A stretch of DNA of 64,000 bases from NCBI GenBank assembly GCA_050246875.1, contig JBFWVF010000006.1:248001-312000 (forward strand), written 5' to 3'. Positions within the stretch are counted from its first letter, which is position 1; every line of letters starts with the position of its first letter. Made by a program: the position numbers and the translations under genes. Positions 58,194 to 64,000 of the stretch are shown here, piece by piece. Below the pieces are notes generated by a model. The model had not been told where the DNA came from, made no database searches, and worked only from the letters and a program-made list of their open reading frames with translations. Origin of the DNA: SHWB01 sp050246875 (GTDB lineage: Bacteria; Pseudomonadota; Alphaproteobacteria; UBA6615).

Positions 58194-58499
58194 ATGCTCA
58201 TCAACCGTAACGTCACCGTTGGCGGCCGGCGCACCAGCCTGCGCCTCGAGCCGGAATTCTGGGACGCGCTGGCGGACATCGCGACGCGCGAGGGCCTGAC
58301 GCTCGACCATTTGTGCAGCCTGATCGACAGTCAGCGCGGCGGTCTCTCGCGGACGGCCGCCATCCGCATCTACATCGTCGGTTACTTCCACGCCCTGAGC
58401 CGCGCCAGGCGGCAAGACAACGCCGACGCCGCGATGCAGCCGGCCACGACGAACGGCAGGACTGTGCGGGACGCCCGCGAGGGCAACGGCCTGCGTTGA
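58194..58499 (+). CDS. Ribbon-helix-helix domain protein
   Basis: A 101-residue protein with an RHH_4-type domain in the first 70 residues (NVTVGGRRTSLRLEPEFWDALADIA, GLTLDHLCSLID). The second half is polar and low in structure. Such small proteins are frequent in alphaproteobacteria and presumably bind DNA. The start follows a GGAGGGAG site. Targets unknown. Confidence 0.78.
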   Translation: MLINRNVTVGGRRTSLRLEPEFWDALADIATREGLTLDHLCSLIDSQRGGLSRTAAIRIYIVGYFHALSRARRQDNADAAMQPATTNGRTVRDAREGNGLR

Positions 58500-58625
58500 C
58501 CCGGGCGGCTTGCGCCAACGATGCGGTTCCGCGACGCCATCCCCACGTGAAGCGTGCACAAGCATCGCAGGTCGCGGCCGCTGCAGGGTGACCGCGGCCC
58601 ACGGAGCGGGCTAGGCTCCGCCGCC

Positions 58626-59858
58626 ATGTCGACCGCCCGCCTCGTCGCCGGAATGTGCCTCGCTCACGTCCTCAGCATGACGGGGTTCGCGACGTTCCCC
58701 GCCCTGCTGCCGACCTTGCAGGCCGAGTGGGCGCTGAGCAACACGGCTGCCGGCTGGCTCAACGGGATCGTCCTCGGCGGCTACGTCGCGGCCGTACCGC
58801 TGCTCGTCGCGCTGACCGACAGGATCGACGCGCGCCGGGTCTATTTCGTCGGTCTCGCCCTGTCGACCCTGGGTCTCGCCGGCTTCGCCGGCGCCGCCAC
58901 CGGCTTCTGGTCGGCCTTGCTGTGGATCTGCCTGCAGGGCATGGGCATCGGCGGCACCTACATGACCGGCCTGAAGGCGATGGCCGACCGGGCCGCCGGC
59001 ACACTGCCGTCGCGCGCGGTCGCGCTGTACACGGCGAGCTTCTCGATCGGGACAGCGCTGTCCTTCGTCGGCGCCGAGGCCATCGGCGGTGCCTTCGGCT
59101 GGGAGACAGCGTTCGCCGTGGCGGCCGGCGGGCCGTTGCTGGCAATGCTCGTCGCATGGGCCGTGCTGGCGCCCCGCCGTCCCGACGCGAGCGAGCGGCC
59201 GCCGACACACCTGTTCGACTACCGCCCGGTGCTGCGCAACCGGCCGGCCATGTCCTACATCCTCGGCTATGCCGGACATTCGTGGGAGCTGTTCGCGCTG
59301 CGCGGCTGGATCGTCGCCTTCCTGGTGGCGGCCGGCGCGTCGCGGGCCGGCGAATCGGGGCTCGGCGCCGCCACGCTCGCCGGCGCGATCAACCTCGTCG
59401 TCGTGCTGGCCAGCCTCGGGGGCAACGAGCTGGCGGCGCGCTACGGGCGGCGACGGGTCATCGCCCGCGTGATGGTGCTGTCCTTTATCGCGGCCTGCGT
59501 CGCCGGCGCGACCGTGTCGGCGCCGCTGGCTGTCGCGGTCGCCGCCGTGACGATCCATTCATGCTTCGTGATGGGCGATTCCGGCGCGCTCACCGCGGGC
59601 GCGATCGGCGCCGCCCAGCCCGCTTATCGCGGCACGACGGTCGCCCTGCACGCCATTCTCGGCTTCACCGCCGGCTGGCTCGGACCGGTCGCCGTCGGCC
59701 TCGCCCTCGACGCCGCCGGCGGACAGGCCGAGCCCGCCGCCTGGTTTGCCGCCTTCGCCGTGATGGGGGCCGGCTCGCTTGCCGGCGGCATTGCGCTCGT
59801 CCGCATGGGTCGCGGCAGCGGCGACGCGCCCGAGCATGCACGGAGGCCCGCGGCATGA
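58626..59858 (+). CDS. MFS transporter (CynX/YbfB-like)
   Basis: A 410-residue major facilitator. The first half has LSNTAAGWLNGIVLGGYVAAVPLLVALTDRIDARRV and GMGIGGTYMTGLKAM; the second includes YGRRRVIARVMVLSF. ATG at 58626 begins the first hydrophobic segment. Its stop overlaps the next start by four bases (ATGA), tying it to the FkbM methyltransferase, so a methylated product may be exported. Confidence 0.8.
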   Translation: MSTARLVAGMCLAHVLSMTGFATFPALLPTLQAEWALSNTAAGWLNGIVLGGYVAAVPLLVALTDRIDARRVYFVGLALSTLGLAGFAGAATGFWSALLWICLQGMGIGGTYMTGLKAMADRAAGTLPSRAVALYTASFSIGTALSFVGAEAIGGAFGWETAFAVAAGGPLLAMLVAWAVLAPRRPDASERPPTHLFDYRPVLRNRPAMSYILGYAGHSWELFALRGWIVAFLVAAGASRAGESGLGAATLAGAINLVVVLASLGGNELAARYGRRRVIARVMVLSFIAACVAGATVSAPLAVAVAAVTIHSCFVMGDSGALTAGAIGAAQPAYRGTTVALHAILGFTAGWLGPVAVGLALDAAGGQAEPAAWFAAFAVMGAGSLAGGIALVRMGRGSGDAPEHARRPAA

Positions 59859-60535
59859 CCGCTCCGCCACGTCCCGGCGATGCGCCGCACTGGCCGCGCC
59901 TCGCCGAACTGCTGGCGCGCCACCGTGTCAGCCTTGTCTTCGACGTCGGCGCCAACACCGGGCAGTACGCCCTCGCCCTCCGCCGCCACGGCTATGCCGG
60001 CCGCATCGTTTCCTACGAGCCGGGCGCCACGGCGCACGCCGCCCTGACGGCCGCGGCCGCCGGAGATCGCCTCTGGGAGATCGCCCCGCGGCTCGCTGTC
60101 GGCGCCGTCGCCGGCGAGGCGGTGCTCAACGTCTCGGGCGAAAGCGACATGAGTTCGCTGCGGCCGCTGACCGACGACGCGGCGCGGCGCCTCGCCAGCA
60201 TTCGCCCCGTGGCGACCGAGACCGTCGGCCTGACGACGCTGGCGCTGGAGATCGCCCGGCGCGCGCGCGACGACGATGGCGTGTTCGTGAAAAGCGATAC
60301 CCAGGGATACGAGGCCGAGGTCATCGCCGGCCTCGGTGCCGCCGCCGCGCGGGTGCACGGCATCCAGGTCGAACTGTCGCTGGTGCCGCTCTATGACGGA
60401 CAGCCCGATCATCTCGCCCTGCTGGGCCGCCTGGCGTCGCTGGGCTTCGTGCCGCACCTCGTCGTGCCGGGCTACTGGAGCCGTCATCACGGCCGCATGA
60501 TCGAATACGACGTCGTCTGCTTCCGCCAGACCTGA
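59855..60535 (+). CDS. FkbM family methyltransferase, second copy
   Basis: A 226-residue SAM-dependent methyltransferase. Motif I is LVFDVGANTGQYALALRRHGY, then IVSYEPGATAHAAL and FVKSDTQGYEAEVIAGLG. The SLVPLYDGQPDHLALLGRLASLGF block near the end is typical of FkbM enzymes acting on sugar chains. It is translationally coupled to the MFS gene. Shorter and clearly diverged from the FkbM protein at 3038. Confidence 0.83.
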   Translation: MTAPPRPGDAPHWPRLAELLARHRVSLVFDVGANTGQYALALRRHGYAGRIVSYEPGATAHAALTAAAAGDRLWEIAPRLAVGAVAGEAVLNVSGESDMSSLRPLTDDAARRLASIRPVATETVGLTTLALEIARRARDDDGVFVKSDTQGYEAEVIAGLGAAAARVHGIQVELSLVPLYDGQPDHLALLGRLASLGFVPHLVVPGYWSRHHGRMIEYDVVCFRQT

Positions 60536-60580
60536 CATCGCCCGTGCGGGCAGGGCTGGCGCGGTATGGCGCCCTCCCAT

Positions 60581-60601
60581 ATAGTTGCATCATACAACTA
60601 T
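60581..60601. promoter_or_regulatory. MarR-type palindromic operator
   Basis: A 21-bp near-perfect palindrome: arms ATAGTTG (60581-60587) and CAACTAT (60595-60601) around a seven-base centre that is itself mostly symmetrical. It ends 15 bases before the MarR-GNAT start and touches its GGGGAGGA ribosome site. This size and position are classical for a MarR protein repressing its own gene. Confidence 0.7.
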
Positions 60602-60616
60602 CGGGGAGGATGCCGC

Positions 60617-61615
60617 ATGGACGCGGGAGCCGGTCCCTTGGTCGAGCCGATCCGCGACGCCTCGCGCCGTCTGGTGCGGGAACTCGGCTTCATGCGCGCG
60701 ACGCTGGCCGGCACCGACTTGCCGCCGTCGGCCGTGCATGCCCTGATCGAGATCGGCCGCCACGGCGCCCTGCCCTCCTCGGCCCTCGTCGAAACCCTGC
60801 AGCTCGACAAGTCGAGCGTCAGCCGCATGGTCCGCAAGCTCGTACGCGCCGGCGAGGTCGCGATGTTGGCCGACGCGGCCGACCGCCGTGCGCGGCCGCT
60901 GACGCTGACGGCGAAAGGACGCGCGAGTCTCGCCGGCATACACCGTCTCGCGCGGCACCAGGTGGAGGCTGCGCTGCACCGGCTGCCGGCACCGGCGCGC
61001 CGGACCGTTTGCGACGGCCTCAACGCCTATGCGGGCGCGCTTGCCGCCTGCCGCACCGGCGAGGCGCCGCACGACGCCACGCCGGTGACGGTCGCGCGCG
61101 GCTGGCGGCCGGGCGTGATCGGCCGCTCGGCGGACATGCATGCCCGCTACTACGCGCACGCCGCCGGCTTCGGCAGCTTCTTCGAGGCCAAGGTCGCCGG
61201 CGGAATGGCGGAGTTCGCCGGCAGGCTCGACCGGCCGCGCAACGGATTGTGGTCGGCAGTCCGCGCCGGAGCGATCGTCGGCACCGTCGCCATCGACGGC
61301 GAGGATATGGGCCCCGAGTCGGCCCACCTGCGCTGGTTCATCGTCGAGGACGGCCTGCGCGGCGGCGGGATCGGACGCCGCCTGCTGGCGACGGCGCTGG
61401 CCTTCTGCGACCGTCACGACTTCCACGACACGCAACTGTGGACCTTCCGTGGGCTCGATGCGGCGCGGCATCTCTACGAGGCGCACGGCTTCGCGCTGGC
61501 CGAGGAGCGGACCGGCCGGCAGTGGGGCACGGACGTTGTCGAGCAGCGCTTCGTCCGGCCGAAGCCACAACGCGCGGCCCGACGCCCGCGGTCAGCCCGC
61601 GCTGCCGGAACCTGA
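60617..61615 (+). CDS. MarR-GNAT fusion regulator / acetyltransferase
   Basis: A 332-residue two-domain protein. Residues about 5-145 form a MarR winged helix (SALVETLQLDKSSVSRMVRKLVRAGEV, then DRRARPLTLTAKG). Residues about 170-315 form a GNAT acetyltransferase, with the acetyl-CoA loop GLRGGGIGRRLL and LWTFRGLDAARHLYEAHGF. The fusion may sense or modify the same small molecule. ATG at 60617 follows a strong ribosome site. The last 24 bases overlap the convergent flavin reductase gene. Confidence 0.85.
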   Translation: MDAGAGPLVEPIRDASRRLVRELGFMRATLAGTDLPPSAVHALIEIGRHGALPSSALVETLQLDKSSVSRMVRKLVRAGEVAMLADAADRRARPLTLTAKGRASLAGIHRLARHQVEAALHRLPAPARRTVCDGLNAYAGALAACRTGEAPHDATPVTVARGWRPGVIGRSADMHARYYAHAAGFGSFFEAKVAGGMAEFAGRLDRPRNGLWSAVRAGAIVGTVAIDGEDMGPESAHLRWFIVEDGLRGGGIGRRLLATALAFCDRHDFHDTQLWTFRGLDAARHLYEAHGFALAEERTGRQWGTDVVEQRFVRPKPQRAARRPRSARAAGT

Positions 61616-62269
61616 CCCCTGCCGGAAACGGTGATCGCCGCCGGGCGGCGCCAGGGTGAAGATGCTGTCGGCGTCGATGCGCGCGTAGTCGAGGTAGCCC
61701 ATGCGCGCCAGCGGCCGCAGCTTGCGGGCGTCCAGCACGCCGTCGGTGATCACCGCGTCGGCGATGTGGATGCCGACGACCTCGCCGATCACCACGTTCG
61801 ACTGCGAACCGCTCCGGCCGCGCGGCAGTTCGATGACCTGCAGCACCTTGCACTCCATGGCGACCGGCGATGCGGCGACGCGCGGCGGGCGGACGTTGAC
61901 GCTCGGCGCGGGCGCGAGGCCCGCCGCCGCCATCTCGTCGACCCCGGCCGGCTCATGCACGGCCGTTCGCACCATCGCCTCGCGCAGATCGTAGGTGCAC
62001 ATGTTGAAGACGAACTCGCCGGTCGCCCGCACGTTGGTCAGCGTGTCCTTCGGCTCCTGCGTGCCCGGTTTCACTGAATTGGGGCAGAACATGACGCAGG
62101 GCGGGTCGGCGCTGAGCGAGTTGAAGAAGCTGAAGGGTGCCAGGTTGACGATACCGTCGGCGCCCAGCGTCGAGATCCAGCCGATCGGCCGCGGCACCAC
62201 CAGCGCGTTGTAGACCGTGTGCCGGAACGGCGGCGGCTTCATGCCCGCCTCGCGCGGATCGAAGAACAT
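61592..62269 (-). CDS. Flavin reductase family protein
   Basis: A 225-residue FMN-binding split-barrel protein: FRHTVYNALVVPRPIGWIST, VNLAPFSFFNSLSADPPCVMF, KDTLTNVRATGEFVFNMCTYDLREAM. Members reduce flavins for monooxygenases or act as pterin- or flavin-dependent oxidoreductases. It might serve the two LLM enzymes 22 kb away, but no link is shown. It is encoded 57 bp downstream of the 2OG-Fe(II) oxygenase gene on the same strand. Confidence 0.83.
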   Translation of the reverse strand: MFFDPREAGMKPPPFRHTVYNALVVPRPIGWISTLGADGIVNLAPFSFFNSLSADPPCVMFCPNSVKPGTQEPKDTLTNVRATGEFVFNMCTYDLREAMVRTAVHEPAGVDEMAAAGLAPAPSVNVRPPRVAASPVAMECKVLQVIELPRGRSGSQSNVVIGEVVGIHIADAVITDGVLDARKLRPLARMGYLDYARIDADSIFTLAPPGGDHRFRQGSGSGSAG

Positions 62270-62326
62270 GATCGGGGCTTCCCCTGCGGCGCCGGCAGGC
62301 GGTCGCCGGCGCGATGCGCGGCCCGC

Positions 62327-63415
62327 CTAGTCCTCGCCGGCCTTGGCGGCGAAGTGCGGATAGATCTTCGCCATGTGCGCCGTGTGGAAGTGCCAGAAGG
62401 TCTGCGGCCCGGCGCGCGGCGGGTTCCTCGCATCGTGGCAGGTCGGCACGCAGGCCATCGGCGCGTCGAGCTGCGGGCACATGAACAGCGGCATCGAGTA
62501 GCGTGTCCCGCCGGTCGGCGGCACAACGCGGTGCGGCGTCGCCCGCACGCGGCCGTTCGTCACCTGTTCGAGGAACATGCCGAAGTTGACGACGATGCTG
62601 CCTTCCGGACAGTCGGGCCAGATCCAGTCGCCGGACCTCGTCATCACCTGCAGGCCCGGCTCGTTCTCGCGCGGCAGCAGCGTGTTGAACGAGGTGTCGG
62701 CGTGCGGCCGGATGCCGAGGTCGTCGACATCGAGGCGAAGCTTGGCCGGATAGCGGATGACGCGCACGTACGAGTGTGGCCGCGCGAACCACGGCGCGAA
62801 ATAGTCCGGCGGCAGGTCGAGCGCCGTCGCCCACAGCGGCAGCAGGCGCTTGCTCGTCGCCTCCATGTCGGCGAGGTAGCGCGTCGCCGCGGCGGCGAAA
62901 CCGTCCACGTCCGGCCAGCGGTTGGCCGCGTACATGCGGCGGCCGGCGATGCGCTCGGGATCGTCGGCGGCGTATTCGCGGCCGAAGTTGAAGGCTTCGT
63001 TGAGGTCGTTGCGCGGCTTCTCGCCCTGCCGCAGATCGTGAAAGACCTCGACATTGAGCCCGGTATAGCCGCGCTCGTGGCGGTCGATGGCCAGCGCGCG
63101 CTTGTCCTCGACCGGCAGGGCGAAGAACGCCGTCGCCCGCTCCTGCATCGTCGCGATCGTCGTCGCCGGGACGCCGTGGTTGACGATGGCGAGGAAGCCG
63201 ACCTTATCGATGCAGGCCCGCAACTCCGCCGCCATCTCCTTCAGCCCGGCCGCGCCGGCGGCCTCGATGCCGGCCAGATCGAGCACCGGCAGCGCGAGGC
63301 GATGCACGTCGCGCATCGCGCGCTCGTAGTCGCTGCCGTGGTCGCTGCGGCTGTAGACGGCCGCCGCCTTCGGGTCGGCGCCTGTCGTGACGTCGGCATG
63401 GACATTCACGGGCAT
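62327..63415 (-). CDS. 2-oxoglutarate/Fe(II) oxygenase, isopenicillin N synthase-like
   Basis: A 362-residue non-heme iron oxygenase. The N-terminal DIOX_N region (LPVLDLAGIEAAG, FLAIVNHGVP) precedes the jelly-roll core. Iron ligands are the His and Asp of IRPHADTSFN and the His of RATPHRVVPP; RYSMPLFMCP provides the Arg and Ser that bind 2-oxoglutarate. Similar proteins in bacteria are mostly uncharacterised. ATG at 63415 is preferred over the open frame from 63475. Possibly cotranscribed with the flavin reductase. Confidence 0.83.
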   Translation of the reverse strand: MPVNVHADVTTGADPKAAAVYSRSDHGSDYERAMRDVHRLALPVLDLAGIEAAGAAGLKEMAAELRACIDKVGFLAIVNHGVPATTIATMQERATAFFALPVEDKRALAIDRHERGYTGLNVEVFHDLRQGEKPRNDLNEAFNFGREYAADDPERIAGRRMYAANRWPDVDGFAAAATRYLADMEATSKRLLPLWATALDLPPDYFAPWFARPHSYVRVIRYPAKLRLDVDDLGIRPHADTSFNTLLPRENEPGLQVMTRSGDWIWPDCPEGSIVVNFGMFLEQVTNGRVRATPHRVVPPTGGTRYSMPLFMCPQLDAPMACVPTCHDARNPPRAGPQTFWHFHTAHMAKIYPHFAAKAGED

Positions 63416-63519
63416 ACTCCCGGGTGGCCAGCGGGCTGCGTGCCGCTTGAGACCCACGCTACCGGCAATGAGCACCCGGCGTCACCCTCCTTGATCCTTG
63501 ACCCAACGACCGGATCGAG

Positions 63520-64000
63520 TCAGCGCTCCTCGCCGGTGTGGCGGACAATGAGGAGGTCGCATGGCGGCTGATTGAGGAAGTCCTGCGCGACACTGCCCAA
63601 TATCGCTTCGGCGACGACCCCGCGGCCATGCGTGCCAAGCACCAGGAGATCGGGACGGATGCGGTTAATTTCCTGCCGCAGCACACCCTCGACGTCCCCC
63701 TGGCGAGCGATGCCGGCGATTTCCCTCCCCTTGCGGCGTGGCACAGAAGGCGCAGCCGTCTCGTCGTCGATCAGCGCGCCGAGTTCGCGCTGCCGCTCGG
63801 TGCAGATCTCGCGCACGGTCGCCTCGCCCGGGAGCAGGCCGCCGAACGGCACGCCAAACGCATGCACAAGGTGAAAAGCGGCGCCCGGCGCGATGGCGAG
63901 AGCCATGCCCAGCGCCTGGCGGGCGTGCTCGGAGAAATCCATCCCGACGACGACCCGCCGATAGGCGCCGGCGGGTCGATCCGCGACCACCAGAACCGGC
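63520..64000 (-). CDS. Universal stress protein (5' end beyond the window)
   Basis: The frame stays open to the window edge, reading PVLVVADRPAGAYRRVVVGMDFSEHARQAL. The PVLVV looks like the end of one Usp domain and YRRVVVGMDFSE the start of the next, so this is probably the second half of a tandem UspA protein. The ATP-binding pattern is LLVLGTHGRGVVAEAILGSVAQDFLNQPPCDLLIVR, with the G-x2-G-x9-G core partly kept. Role in stress tolerance is inferred. GTG at 63990 is only a nominal start. Confidence 0.8.
   Translation of the reverse strand, partial: PVLVVADRPAGAYRRVVVGMDFSEHARQALGMALAIAPGAAFHLVHAFGVPFGGLLPGEATVREICTERQRELGALIDDETAAPSVPRRKGREIAGIARQGDVEGVLRQEINRIRPDLLVLGTHGRGVVAEAILGSVAQDFLNQPPCDLLIVRHTGEER

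Overview
The window reads as a chromosomal segment of a high-G+C alphaproteobacterium, plausibly a Rhodospirillales-type organism. The evidence is strong G/C at third codon positions throughout, a CpdR-type single-domain response regulator, the cobST / J-domain / bolA neighbourhood, a STAS-MlaE fusion in an MCE lipid-transport operon, a dgcN-dgcA pair, and a candidate small RNA with a CCTCCC loop like those of alphaproteobacterial riboregulators. I see no prophage, insertion sequence, CRISPR array or rRNA. The only tRNA recognised is tRNA-Val(GAC).

Layout. 1-4.0 kb: pyrD with an unusual active-site cysteine, an M23 endopeptidase, an FkbM methyltransferase, and two dispersed palindromic repeats. 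4.0-9.0 kb: a vapBC module with a 15-bp palindromic operator, an alternating 10/12-bp repeat array, and a gamma-glutamyltransferase divergent from the dgcNA D-glutamate pair. 9.0-13.1 kb: a large five-PAS histidine kinase and a stand-alone receiver protein. 13.1-17.6 kb: a four-gene MCE (Mla/Pqi-like) lipid transporter and a lytic transglycosylase whose upstream region holds competing inverted repeats. 17.7-17.9 kb: a predicted small RNA. 17.9-20.2 kb: folE, an N-formylglutamate amidohydrolase gene, cpdR and tRNA-Val.

20.6-34.0 kb is a catabolic and regulatory block: a LacI-type regulator, an OsmC-like protein, a CitE-like lyase, a fused TRAP permease with its TAXI binding protein, and a CaiB-type CoA transferase. 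Together these look like import, CoA activation and cleavage of an organic acid. Next come an MFS/LysR pair and a cupin / V4R / M19-like cluster divergent from another LysR gene. 34.5-39.5 kb has a sigma-54-like promoter ahead of a sodium:solute symporter, a small membrane protein and two tandem luciferase-like monooxygenases, possibly for oxidative use of a nitrogen- or sulfur-containing substrate. gltB and gltD (39.5-45.7 kb) converge on it.

46.3-57.7 kb is a long minus-strand series: three tandem diverged MFS transporters, a beta-lactamase-fold hydrolase, three overlapping secreted-protein genes including a 5'-nucleotidase, cobT, cobS and a J-domain protein. bolA, a ribbon-helix-helix protein, an MFS-FkbM pair and a MarR-GNAT fusion with a near-perfect 21-bp operator follow on the plus strand. 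A flavin reductase, a 2OG-Fe(II) oxygenase and a universal stress protein cut by the window end close the segment. Gene names rest on motif recognition by eye; no database search was run.
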